Source: Phytoseiulus persimilis (Eukaryota > Arthropoda > Arachnida > Mesostigmata > Phytoseiidae). From it: 64,000 nucleotides of DNA. The stretch spans positions 38,701,250 to 38,765,249 of the forward strand of contig CM075103.1 in assembly GCA_037576195.1 (NCBI GenBank), in the 5' to 3' direction. Made by a program: the position numbers and the translations under genes. The notes under the pieces were generated by a model. The model was not told where the DNA came from. It made no database searches and saw nothing but the letters and a program-made list of their open reading frames with translations. This document shows positions 51,942 to 63,587 of the stretch, piece after piece (the stretch's first letter is position 1; every line of letters starts with the position of its first letter).

Positions 51942-53872
51942 TGGAGCCTGTTCCCGCTCCGCCGGGCACTGGAGTGAGATGAGTTCAATGCTCAATATAT
52001 GTTAAGAGTTCGTGTTGATGTCGCTCCCTAGATATTTACACGGTAAAGGAAGGGGTGAGGTTGAGCTATCGAACTTCGGACTTCAAGAGCAAGTTCACCA
52101 CAGCGACCAAATGAGTGAACAAGGGTGAAAATGAGTCAACATGTCAATAGTTCCTCACCGTGGGGAACTCTCTCCCCTCCGAAAACTCATCCACATTTGA
52201 AGCGTGTACTTCCCTTCCCCATCCATGGGACCAAAGTCAGCATCATACAGACTCTGGGAGCTCATCCATTCCCTGAGGACGTGTTTGATGTCGGGATACC
52301 TGCAACGCGATCAGCCCGTGGCGGAGCCGGAGGGTGGAAGAAACTCGAAAAAATATTAAAGAACTTGAAGCTTAAAATTTGGTCCGAAAAACATGTCCGA
52401 TATCTCCTTCCCTGTGATAATTCATCTGAATTTTGGCGTTCATGAGTATTTCCACGTTCACGACAGGAACTGAAGAGAAACCTCATCCTCCATGTACTCT
52501 CTTTCGATGATGGGGAAGCCCTCGATGAAAGTTGAGACGAAAGCAGAAAAGTCTCCTGATATTTTTTGTGGCTTTTCATTCTGTGGCTCCATAATGCGGA
52601 GCTCACAGTAGTTCGCCTCTTTGACTCATTCTCCCAAATTTGTTGACCACGGTCGAGATATTCCGCGGATGAATGAGGCACTCAACGAGTGAACTAAAAG
52701 CGGCTCGGATTCACAGAGCTCGTACGACTCGAGGAATCGCTCGAAACTGCGTTCGGTAAACTTTTGAAACGAGCGACGCCAGGCTCAGCCTGCGATGTTC
52801 CGGATGTGAAAATTTTTGGTTCCTCGAAAATAGCGGTTTCCGATACCTCACCCGATTCCCTCATGGGACGTGTTTCCTGGAAAGTCCGTTGTGAGGTGTG
52901 CTGAGGAGCGGGAGCCAAGTTCCCCCGTACCAAAATCGCTTTTCCAACGAGCCTCCCCTGGCTCCGCCCTTGCAATAAGCTCCCGCTTAACGACGAGATT
53001 ATCTGTGTGGAAGAATACGGGAACCCTTCAGAACCACAATCAGCTAAGATACGTGAAAACTACGTATCGGCGCCACAAGTCTCGCTGAGAAATTCTCAGT
53101 GATCGTTCTTCTGCTGAAATGGAAATGAGCATATAGTTGGGTCTCCAATTCAGGTGGAGTCCTGGTTTATGAAACGCACTCAGTTCAGGTTTGAGCCTCC
53201 TGCAGTAAGGTTGACGACATGACTCTCGTTGGGATGAAATAAGAGAGCTTTCAATTTGCGGGGGAGCCTCGCCTGCAGAATATAAGGACTTCGGTTTTAC
53301 GCTGCGAGCGGATGCAGTTTATCCTCCTGAACCATGACTTACGTGCTCCTCGAGTCAACTGGCTGATTGAATCGTACATCGAGACTTCTGTGGGTTGAGG
53401 GGGAGTCAGAGACATCTCACGTGAGGAGTTTCTCTCAGGAGTCAACGTGGATGTTGTCATCAATACTTGTGAGAGCTTCGCTTGTGAGACTGGTTTGCTC
53501 CCGGTTGCACGTCGTCTCGAGAACTCGGATCGCAAAGATTTATCGTTCGATGCTCGCAGACCGAGTTCCCAAACGATACCATAGGAACGAGCTCTTGAGA
53601 AGCGTCGGGTGGGCCTGGATGGGCTTCGTACGTTGCGTTGAACGACTCGGAATGCGGCGAAGAGCGAAGAGTTCGAACTTTGTTCAATGCGGTTTTGCGG
53701 GGATCACTCGGAATGCGCTCGTCAGCTTCGATTTCTGCCGAGCACTTCTGGGAGGGCTCATGCGAGCGGCATCCAAGAGTAATTGGATTCTGGAATCTTT
53801 GGGAGCCCTGTTGGGATTCGTAGCAGAATCGAGCGGGCCCGATGAATCTTTAGCTCATTTTTTACTGTGGTG
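51942..53872 (+). pseudogene. Array unit 5, first half: leader and BACK-like segment
   Basis: Near-identical to unit 4 (47161-49088). The same short frames recur, the BACK-like segment is at about 53353-53560, and the in-frame TGA after SVG (GGTTGAGGG) is also present. Near 53581 an ATAGGAACG replaces CAGAGGAACG, adding a stop in one frame. The sequence 52201-52440 encodes LPFPIHGTKVSIIQTLGAHP and a KKLEKILKNLKLK helix in an open frame, which may be another exon. Confidence 0.4.
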
Positions 53873-53933
53873 AGATGTCTGATATTGCAGGGTAATCGTT
53901 CGTTCTGGTGAAATCATATCAGATCAGATCGAC

Positions 53934-54597
53934 ATGCCGCCTTCGCCCACAACGACTCCGCCGCTTCGACCGATCTTGATTGAACTCTCCCGACCCCCTC
54001 GCACTCTCACACTCAACGAGGAGAGTCTGAGCTTAAAACCCCGGACGGAGGCTGCACAGACTCATAGTCAGCTCGGACGAGTGATAAATCGACGTCGCCG
54101 ATCGCCGCGTGCTCTACCAGCGGACATCAGCGGGGGGGTCCGCGAGTGAGTTTGAGAGTGCTCGGTGGAGGGCGATTCGCGCTTTGCACAGCGGCAAGGT
54201 CACGCATCGAATAGAGAGCAAACGCAATCGCCGACGACATCGAAAACTGAGGCACTCCGAGAATCGGATTATGAACTATCCCACCCAGAACCAACCCTCC
54301 TCAAGTGGAGCATCCAAGGCAGACCAGTCGAGAAGCGCCCAAGCTGCAGAGAGGCGTGAGAGGGCGAAACTTGAGGCCCAGGCGTTGAACCTGTCGGGGT
54401 GTTCGACGCCTCCCCAGTGGATGATGGAGCTGATCCTGAAGTGCTCCGAACTCTGGAGCCTAGACGTGACCAACACGAAACTCACAGAAGAGGACGTGCG
54501 GGTCGTTATGCGAACCTTGACGACGCTCGAGGAGGTTCACTTCGACCACGATCAGGACAACGCGGGCGACGAAGAGGATGCTTCGATGCTCCATTGA
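53934..54597 (+). CDS. LRR-like small basic/acidic protein, unit 5 (2 exons, 205 aa)
   Basis: Model: exon A 53934-54145, intron 54146-54191 (46 nt, GTGAGT...GCACAG), exon B 54192-54597. Same lengths and phases as the unit 4 gene, 4790 bp away, and both splice sites are kept. The core reads LNLSGCSTPPQWMM, CSELWSLDVTNTKLTEEDV, MRTLTTLEEVHF, ending SMLH. Substitutions between units 4 and 5 are few and some are silent or conservative. Basic N-terminal half and acidic end suggest a nuclear protein; inferred. Confidence 0.6.
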
Positions 54598-55584
54598 GGC
54601 ACTCTGAGGATCGGATTATGAACTATCCCACCCAGAACCAACCCTCCTCAAGTGGAGCATCCAAGGCAGACCAGTCGAGAAGCGCCCAAGCTGCAGAGAG
54701 GCGTAAGAGGGCGAAACTTGAGGCCCAAGGGTTGAAGCTGTCGGGGTGTTCGACGCCTCCCCAGTGGATGATGGAGCTGATCCTGAAGTGCTCCGAACTC
54801 TGGAGCCTAGACGTGACCAAGACGAAACTCACAGAAGAGGACGTGCGGGTCGTTATGCGAACCTTGACGACGCTCGAGGAGGTTTACTTCGACCGCGATC
54901 AGGACAACGCGGGTGACGAAGAGGATGCTCCGATGTTCCATTGAGGCACTCTGAGGATCGGATTATGAACTATCCCACCCAGAACCAACCCTCCTCAAGT
55001 GGAGCATCCAAGGCAGACCAGTCGAGAAGCGCCCAAGCTGCAGAGAGACGTAAGAGGGCGAAACTTGAGGCCCAGGCGTTGAAGCTGTCGGGGTGTTCGA
55101 CGCCTCCCCAGTGGATGATGGAGCTGATCCTGAAGTGCTCCGAACTCTGGAGCCTGGACGTGACCAACAGGAAACTCACAGAAGAGGACGTTCGGGTCGT
55201 TATGCGAACCTTGACGACGCTCGAGGAGGTTCACTTCGACCGCGATCAGGACAACGCGGGCGACGAAGAGGATGCTTCGATGTTCCATTGAGGCACTCTG
55301 AGGATCGGATTATGAACTATCCCACCCAGAACCAACCCTCCTCAAGTGGAGCATCCAAGGCAGACCAGTCGAGAAGCGCCCAAGCTGCAGAGAGGCGTAA
55401 GAGGGCGAAACTTGAGGCCCAGGCGTTGAACCTGTCGGGGTGTTCGACGCCTCCCCAGTGGATGATGGAGCTGATCCTGAAGTGCTCCGAACTCTGGAGC
55501 CTAGACGTGACCAACACGAAACTCACAGAAGAGGACGTGCGGGTCGTTATGCGAACCTTGACGACGCTCGAGGAGGTTCACTTC
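54271..55584 (+). repeat. Four 347-bp last-exon copies (unit 5), last one cut by element B
   Basis: ATG at 54271, 54618, 54965 and 55312, 347 bp apart. The first three end in TGA at 54597, 54944 and 55291. The fourth stops being exon at GAGGTTCACTTC, 55584, where the LTR of element B begins. Copies within unit 5 share variants (CTCTGGAGCCTAGACGTG) that also occur in one copy of unit 4, pointing to exchange between units. Confidence 0.85.
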
Positions 55585-55908
55585 TGTTGGAAATAACCCA
55601 CTGGGGTCAGTCGGTGGACACGATCTGGAAGTACTCTGTGAGTCTGGAAGATCACGGCACGGAATTATGAGACAGAGATTCGGTGTTAGAATCATGTAGC
55701 TCCCCGAGCAGTTCTTTATTCAAGGTTTATATATCAGTGTGGAAAGCTGCACCCGTCCGTGAAGACCGGAAGTCCTTCACGGACGCCGTTGTCAGTATCT
55801 CACAGAAAAGGGTTCCGGTCAGAATGTCCTCGTCTTCTGGACCCATCAGTGTTTCAGAGTAATTACAGCTACCCAGAAATATGGCTGTATTTCAACATCC
55901 TCCCTTAG
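55585..55908 (-). repeat. 3' LTR and polypurine tract of element B
   Basis: LTR 55585-55897 (313 bp), TGTTGGAAATAACC...GTATTTCAACA as printed, nearly identical to the LTRs of A, including the hairpin and the TATA/AATAAA pair. TCCTCCCTTAG at 55898-55908 is the polypurine tract on the element strand. Confidence 0.93.
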
Positions 55909-58900
55909 ATGGAAGAAGTCTGAATGAGCTTTTACCTTTCACTGATGAACACTTAGTTTCCCCTTTTCCTATCTAGACTTCACTGGCATGCAGTCCACAA
56001 AAATTAATTTTTGTTCATTAATTTCTATCTGGTTCTCATTTTATCTCCAACGCGGCTTCCGCGTGAGATATTGTATCTAATCGTTAGTCATATTAGATCA
56101 CTCATTGCCGTATGATTCCGGAACAACGTTCGGAGTGGTCATCCTGGGAACTTTCTGACATCTTGAAGTTCTCAAGGTGGATCCTCATGATCCTTTCCGA
56201 GGATCTCGATTGATTCTACTCGGTGACGGACCAGGATGTTCCCTCTGGCAATGTATGTTAGGTCTTTCTTCATCATCGATGAAGAGTTGTTGTGTCTTCG
56301 GACAGAAATGTCCTCTCGAACGAATTCGTCGTTTCCGTTTCCGTCTCTGATGCGATGATGTGCTTGCAAGCGAACCTTACACATTCCCCTTTGGGCGCGT
56401 AACTTGGATCTCCGACTAGTCTTTCACAAACGCCAAGAATGAGGTCTCTTGTTTCCGGGAAACCTCATCGCATCCGATAGAAAGCAAGACTTCGAAACGT
56501 TGTAATTCACCATGGCGCAGAGGAGATTGTCTCTCTTGGATCAATCCTCTTCCTCTCGAAACTGTGCCGGTCGCACCATCATGGTAAGCGGGGATCAATC
56601 GCGTCGTGTTCACAAAACTGTCTAACCCTCAGCTTGAGAAGGTTATCTCCGTTGCTCTGTTATCCACCGCGGCGAATCATCGAATTGTGATTTCTGGGGA
56701 TTCTCCACTTCCGTGACACGTGGAGTTAGGTTGCTTCACATAACTGGGGGATCATCGGGTCACATGTTTTAGTGAGCTCCTACTGATCTTAAATACTGGC
56801 TTCTATCCTGTCTGGAATCGACTGAGTGAGGGTTCGACCGTAAGGTGACAACCGAAACGTTGGTTTCTCTACTCCAGGCATACACTTTGTATTGGCACTG
56901 GATTCCATTACAATGCTTTGTCACGATCAGCCACTTCAGGCGTGAAACCGTGAAACTTCAGAACCGTTAGTTCAGGATTGATGTTTACGCATTGATTTTG
57001 TTCGATAGAATTCTGCCAAGTTCGATCTCTTGTTTAGATAGCAAACCAAGAGGCAACGTGAGTTCGTAGCTTTTAAATGAACTTAGACAGCTGGGATCGC
57101 TATGAATCACCCTTGAAGCGTTCGTTGCAGAACACTCTGATCAGCAAAGATGCTTGGTTCATCTTTTATCGTGGGAGCTTTCACCGGTAACATCGGCGAC
57201 AATATCAGGGATCGAATCAGTACAGTCTAACACAGTCTTGAATAGACCTGTACCGAGACGATAGTCCAAACTGATACGTTAGCTCAACCATTTGGGCTTA
57301 CGGTCATCCTGAAAATGAGTCTGGTGCTCATCTTGTAACCGTTTAGCACATTCGTCCTCTGCACTTGAACATCTCCGATATCTGTGGGGCTGGCAACGAT
57401 GTTTGATGAGTTCCGGACCAAGAACACCCCTCAAATCACAGTCTCGATAAGCTGGAGCTGGTTCTCACATGGATGCCACGTTTCGGGTCTCGGTTGTTCA
57501 AGTCAGGATCAAGGACATAAGCATTCGAGGTTCTCGAGAGACAGCTCTGTATTTGCTCCCTACGAGAATGTCAAATATGGAACCACATTTCCATCGAAAT
57601 GCTCTGCCTTGTTTTCAGTTTTGCTGATTTTGGAACTTTCCAATCACTGAGGTATTCAGATGAGCTTCTCACGTGAGACTTTCGAGATTACCGTCTAGTG
57701 AGATTGTTCCAGGTCGTTTTTCTCATTGGGATGAATCCAACACGATTCATACTTCCAACCTCTGACCTTCTCGGGAGTCTGGTGCTCTTGTCTGCTCCAT
57801 TGAAGAGATTTCACCGAGATCAAAACCGATTGGGTGTCATAAAAGACCCCTGATCTTCTGCAGGCACTTATCTGAGGAATATCCTTTTGAATCCTAGGAT
57901 CAATTCATCCTCCCATGCTTCAGTAAGATCTACGTTAGTCAGTTCGCCTATCAGTGAGGTGTGTGCGAAGCATTCTCTAAAGCATTCGCTTTGCCTCGGT
58001 GGATGTGTTCTCAGTTTAATCGAGAATCACTAGCATAATCGCTTCCACGCGAACTTTCGACCACAGAACTCTCCTCCCTCCATCTCAACTTCCGGTTGGA
58101 TTTAACCCGCCATATTCATAAGCAGGGTCGAGGAAGCAAGGAATCCGAGATTGATAATTCCATTACAATCGCCATTGGATCCTTGACCAGAATGCTATAG
58201 TAGCACCGAGAGAGTTCAGAAACCATCCTCTCTTTCTTCAGAGGCTTTACGATTTCCTTTTCGATACTCGAAGCAAAGATTCATTGGGCATGCTGTTTCA
58301 ATCATGCCGGCATGTTCAGACAATCATCTTTGTCTCATGTCATTGTGCACTTGACTTCATCTTTGTTCTCGTATCTTGCGTCTTTGCCAGTTCTCTGTTA
58401 CTGGAAGACCTGAATGTGACCCTCTCACGATTTTCTGCGGGGTCAATGTTTACCATCAGTACATGCACCAAGTAGAGTCAATGAAAGAACAGCTGATCAG
58501 ACCGTCAACTTGAATCCCTAAATGATGAGGTGCTCAGGAACGCTCATTACCTTTGTTCATGTCCTCAATGATTTCTCCGGACTGAATGCGTTCCTGCTAA
58601 GTCAACTCTCACAGCTTGTGAGTTACTCAATTGATACACCATTTTTATGATGATCAAGAGTCATCTATGCTGAGGGAAACTCCAAAACCGTTCCTTGACT
58701 GGAGTGAGTTATCCCTGCTTCAGGAGCCCACTCTCCTGTTCCACAAAGTATAGGACCATTTGTTGAGAGCACCATGCAATGTCTATCATGGATTTCATAC
58801 TTCACATGATGACGTGTCAATCACAACTTCTCTCGCGCTTTTCGTCGAGCGTGATTTTCTTTTGAGTCAATACCCAGTGTTGACAGAGTCAGTGGCTCAT

Positions 58901-59177
58901 ACGCATAGCCTTCGTACAGTGACCTGTTCATTCATCCACCAGGGCATGCATTGCTCTGACAGGGACCTCGAAGGATTGTCCTCCCTCCGAGTCAACCTTG
59001 GTCAGAGTCTACCAACATGAACCGTAAGTAGCAGCAGCAGGAGAGCAGGGTATCATTGACTTCGGTTCCAAGCACGTGCAAAACATAATGCCGCAGCAGG
59101 AAATCCATAACAGACTCTCGGCAACATTAGAAGTCAAGCTCATCTTCTGCCATCTGGTTTCTTTCCCAAGACCATTT
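55909..59177. other. Cargo of element B, mostly without intact genes
   Basis: Counterpart of 18661-21925 in A. The two hairpins lie at about 55995-56070. A plus-strand (antisense) frame with a hydrophobic run at 58284-58475 is kept as in A, while 57384-57650 and 58760-59020 are open only in part. No recognised domain. Confidence 0.5.
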
Positions 59178-59423
59178 CTACAGGCTTGCTTTTGCTAATT
59201 TGAACAAAGCTGTCACTGTCAGTTCAGAACCAAAGAGAACTGACAGCGTGTCGTGGTCAATGGTGACTCGAACTCCTTGCGAGCGAGTCTCTCCACGAAA
59301 TCTCAACTCATCTTCCATGTACTTTACTGGATTGGAAGTGCTCACACCTGTCATCGTTGTTACCAAGAGAGAAATTTTAGAGCGCGCGACTCTGGCGCCA
59401 TCGTCAACCATTCCTGTAGGCAT
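59178..59423 (-). CDS. Sense cargo ORF, copy in B of the A ORF at 18361-18660
   Basis: 81 codons from ATG to stop, matching A (GMVDDGARVARSKISLLVTT ... KLAKASL) with a few substitutions. An antisense frame over the same bases (59200-59475) is also open. Function unknown. Confidence 0.28.
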   Translation of the reverse strand: MPTGMVDDGARVARSKISLLVTTMTGVSTSNPVKYMEDELRFRGETRSQGVRVTIDHDTLSVLFGSELTVTALFKLAKASL

Positions 59424-59790
59424 GAGTACTGATTCTTCTTTGAATCGAATCCACTCTGACGAGCATTTCGTCTGAGTTCACGGCCTCATTTGATACTGAG
59501 TTCACTGGGTTGTTTGGAATCATGAGTTCCAGGGTTCTATCAACGCTGAAGAATATCAGCGGTGGGACTGCTGGACAAGCACTTCAGAATGTATCAAAGT
59601 TTGACCCGGATGCTTTGGAGTCAGGGTCGTTGGTTACCCACTCCAATTCACGCTTAAACACTCAGTCTCCTTTCTCTACAGAGCTCCACGATGAGGCATG
59701 GCGTTATTGTTGACTACCAAGTCCTCTGTTCACAAAACAGCTTCCGAAACTACTATCGGTGAATCAAGTACATACTGGTGCTTCGAGCAC

Positions 59791-60255
59791 TCATAGTCCA
59801 ACCGTAGTAACCAGCATCGAAAATCCTATCACTGCTCCGCTTACCACTGCTCCATCCATGAGTCCACCCAATCTATTTGAGACAAGCGTCTGAGGAACAA
59901 TTACAATTACTTTTGTACTTCCATTCAGCAACACATGGGCACAGAGTCTTGAGATTCCCCAATGAACAGAAAAGAACAAATTGACCACAGAATGAGGGCA
60001 CGACTTCAATAATTTCATCACCTTAGACTGAATGAAGTTGCACTCGTACGAAATGTTGAAGATCACTTGTCCATCAGAAATGGGGGAGAGGGGTGAGAAT
60101 CTACCTTCCTCTACAATAGACTTTCCATGGAGAGCTAGCGAGTACTGGGAAGCCAGAGAAAGAAAGCTGGTGTCCGCCGGGCTGCTGGTAGCGTGACTGT
60201 CGCCTGTTTTGGAGCGCACAACTCTTGCAGTAAGAAGTGCTATGAGCAAACTCAA
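59791..60255 (-). CDS. Hydrophobic cargo ORF of element B, open (about 154 codons)
   Basis: Open sense frame 3' of pol. It has no ATG at the 5' edge (TTG there; first in-frame ATG near 60022), so it needs an upstream exon or is a remnant. It starts with a hydrophobic stretch (LSLLIALLTARVV) and ends with LGGLMDGAVVSGAVIGFSML, with Cys pairs and NIS as a sequon in between. In A the same frame has an extra T and a TAG. The layout (hydrophobic start, hydrophobic end, 3' of pol, sense strand) is env-like by position only; no family was recognised. Confidence 0.38.
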   Translation of the reverse strand: MSLLIALLTARVVRSKTGDSHATSSPADTSFLSLASQYSLALHGKSIVEEGRFSPLSPISDGQVIFNISYECNFIQSKVMKLLKSCPHSVVNLFFSVHWGISRLCAHVLLNGSTKVIVIVPQTLVSNRLGGLMDGAVVSGAVIGFSMLVTTVGL

Positions 60256-60822
60256 GTTGCTTACAAGCTCTGCTCAGAGTTGGAGAAAGTTTGTTCCATG
60301 TATGGATAAGCTGGTGATTCTATGAGTGTAGCTGATATGCGATCCGTTTGTCATCTTCGCCTAGACAGGTTCCATTCGACAGCAGGCATGCTATCTTTGT
60401 TGACGCTCTCTCTGTACAGGTGGTGCTAACTGAGGGACAATTTTCTGGGAAATAAGTTCGGACTTATCTCGGGAATCCTGACGATAGTTTTTGTTTGATG
60501 AAAGATGGTGAACACTCAGAGCCTTACTGGAAAAGCGTGGCTGGTCTTGCAGCCAGCAGGTGGATGCTTACGTTTCTGTCTTGTATTATGATCCACAAGT
60601 CCTGCTAGTTTCTGTAAGCGAGCGTAGTGAGTTCCTGACCACGGAATATTCTTATCAATGGAATATCCTTCGATGTTGAATTCTTTACCCTCCATATTTT
60701 CGTAGGATTGAAATCGCCTGGACTCAATATGCTCTCTACAATTTGTTACCTGAATCCTCGTGAACAGCTAAGGGTGTCCAGTATAGTCAACACACAGCGT
60801 GAGCGTGACTAGTCAGCTAGTT

Positions 60823-63520
60823 TCACTGTGGGTAACGACTGCACTTTCCATGCTTCTGAGAGTTGCGCAACTTTGGAGCCGCGTTGACCAAATTACGGCG
60901 ACGCTGCCGAACGTTGTAAACGCGCCACTCAAACACTCTTCTCGTTCGTTTGCAATCAGCCCAATCTGTGTTGCAGTACTCGTCTGGTTTGACGAGTAGA
61001 GTCCCTCCCAAACTGGTACGCTTACTCCACGATCTACATGGTTTCATGAGTTCTGTCCGATGAAGAGCCTGTTCTCTGTTTCAATGACCTATTTCGGCCG
61101 GCTCGGAAAAACCGCGATAGAGTGAAACCGTGATGATCGAACCGGGAAGTAGCGGGAGAAGACTGTATACCACGGATGACGTATAGGTTACTCTGGACAT
61201 CTTGGGAGAAAACCTACTACGTGACTGATCTTATTCTTGCCTGCGATCGGTGCCAACTTAAGAGACTCCAATACGCTGACAATACTTCAAAGTGAGATCA
61301 ACACTTCCCCGAATGGCGGCCCGAACGTGACATCGATAGGAACCGGAAACACTTTTCGGATTGACATTCGGGAGCAATCGAAAGTCTCAGCTTTGAACTG
61401 GGTCTGATTTATCCGTATCCTCCCTCAGTCTGGAGAGATTTTTCAATCTCAATCCTAAGACGAACTCGAACCACTTCAAGGTGAGTTCTTGAGTTTTTCA
61501 AACTGTGTCCTCAAGCCTTTGCCGTTGCTGAAGTTGATTGAACGATCATGCGTGGACATGGAACTCTCTGAGGGGAATTCGAGAAGAACAGACAAGGGTC
61601 CTGTACATTCCCTGTCTGTTAACAGTCCTCAAACTCAGCAGTGCATTACTCGATGACAGTCACATTTGCTGTCCTATCGGCTTCGCGACCTTGATCGCTT
61701 CCGTGCACGAGATCGGCTGGTTTGCGCGAGCTGAGCTCCGCATCCAGAGGAACTGAGAGGTGCTCGGTGCCAGCATCTGCCTGAGTGAGACATGATTGCT
61801 CCTTGGCCGAGACTGACAATATTGACCGTATAGTTGCGAGTCTCGCCACAGGGCTGTAATGGCTTCCGAAAGTGATGCCAATCACAATCTGTTACTTGAA
61901 GCCTCGCCTTTCGCTCGATCATGTTTCAATCCTTGTCTGCTCACAAGGAGAAACCAAGCGGCTCAACAGGACACGCAATCCTGGAGCTGGATCGACCAGC
62001 TTGTCATACCGGTTCGATTCGAACTATCCTAGTTCAGAAGCCATCGCTGTTAGTCGTTCATTTTCCTTTGTATGTGTCAAGTTCTTATTATCTTATAGGC
62101 GGGGAGGTACGTCTACCTGTGGGTTCGAGCTGCCTAGTTTCTTGATAATCTTATCAGTCGTAGTACTACTGGAGACACAGTGGGCTATCCAAGCCTCAAT
62201 GCGATCTGGCTTTCACAAGCTCCGAGCTATGAGCTACCTCGATTTCTCAAATCATACTTGCATCTCTCGTCTTGATCCTTTGTCCTTGCCGGGAACCATC
62301 CTATTTTGTCCGCGCGGACCTGTGGCAGGCAGGATCTGAGTGCTGGATACGCGATCGACAGCCACTCCTAACTTTCAAACATCATCTTATCATGATTTCT
62401 CACTCCACTCCAGTTGCCATTCTCTGACGCTGTCTCAACCGTCGATGTTTTCTGGGAGATGGCACGTTTCTTCTTGGTAAGGGAAGTCCGATGATGTCCG
62501 TCGAAGTTGGGTTCATCTGGGGACAGTGGAGGACGCTGGTTAGCGTTTCCATTGGGTAGTACTGGTTTCTGTCCAGTGATGTCACGGATTCGATGAACGT
62601 CCTTAGTTCCGAGTTTGAGGATTCTTCAACTCGGTCCATCTTCTTCTATGTTGATAGCGGTTCTAGCAATAGCTCGCTGGTCGAGCTTGATCTTGTAAGA
62701 TTTGCAGTTGTAGAATCTTTCGAGCATATCCCTAATCCGATCGAAGACTTCGGATTCTTTCCGGAGGAGGTACGATTCACGGATACGGCTGCGGTCATAA
62801 GTCAATGTGAGGCATGCGTCATGTCTTCCGTAAGAAGGCGTGCTTACGGAACCGACAGCGCAGTTGATCCATACAATGCGAGGGGCAAGTCTGCTGCTAG
62901 GCTTCTGCCGGTAGCCAGCTCGATGCATCTTTCCGTCAACACAGCTTTCACAGCTGGTAAATTCTGGGATCACTCCATATCCTTCTCTCTCAAACATTGA
63001 CTTCAGCTATCCTACGTTGATGTGAGCGTCTCTTCGGTGCTTTGGCGCGAGGCTGACACTGTTGTTGCCTTCAGATTCATTCTTTCAGAAGTGTAGGTAA
63101 AGCGTAGAACGTGGAGACATTTCTTGCGTTCTTCCAGAAGAGTCATGTTCCCTTGTTTCAAGGTGATAAAGTCTTGAAGGACAGCCATCTCGAAGTTATC
63201 GTCAGCCAGTTCTGAGACTGATAAGAAATCTCGTCGGACTTGTGGAAGATACAACACCTCATTCAGCTGCACAGTCTGAGAACGTCCGTTGTATATGGAG
63301 GTGAAACGAACAGTTCCGAACCCAGGAGCGCTCAGGGTCCTAGAACCACTCGATCTGATCTCACGTGGCTGATGATAGGGCGTGTAGATGATCGTGTGAG
63401 GGATCATTCCACTGTCCACGAAGTATTCATTATCGGTTGGTACGTTGCTTGATTTCACGATACCTGTCTCACAGTTGAGAGCTTCGATAACGTGAGTTTC
63501 AGTGTCGTTGAAACTTCATA
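60823..63520 (-). pseudogene. pol remnant of element B
   Basis: Same order and lesions as in A, read on the minus strand: YFVDSG protease context near 63420, LYLPQVRRDFLSVSELADD, CESCVDGKM, WINCAVGS and YLLRKESEVFDRI of the integrase start, YSPVARLATIRSILSVSAKE of RT near 61830, and CNTDWADCKRTRR of RNase H near 60960. The integrase core gap and the missing YVDD box are shared with A. The antisense ORF of A (15185-15670) is open here at 61875-62339, seven codons shorter. Confidence 0.75.
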
Positions 63521-63587
63521 GCTGTTGTCGATTCAAGGGTCGTCCTCTGGGACGTACATGCTGGTATCGGTGGGACTGTTGAGGGCT

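Larger units (their letters stand above)
55585..63587 (-). mobile_element. Copia-type element B, 5'-truncated near copy of A
   Basis: Minus-strand copy of A from the 3' LTR (55585-55897) through cargo, RNase H, RT, integrase and protease to the end of gag (GAGGGCTT-equivalent point of 13938 in A), where it stops at 63587 against gene-array spacer. The 5' LTR, leader and gag start are missing. It was inserted in the last exon of array unit 5. It lacks the SINE of A (empty site 60352-60362) and has a few private indels. Because it shares the gag gap and integrase gap with A, both derive from an already defective parent. Confidence 0.92.

Noticed and set aside
49324-55526. Repeated minus-strand frames of 69 and 97 codons over each last-exon copy
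   Set aside because: They mirror the plus-strand LRR-like exon; the plus strand has the splice sites, LRR pattern and acidic tail.
12879-63587. A and B as arms of one large inverted duplication
   Set aside because: Their flanks differ (satellite versus gene array) and A has its own target duplication, so they are separate insertions.
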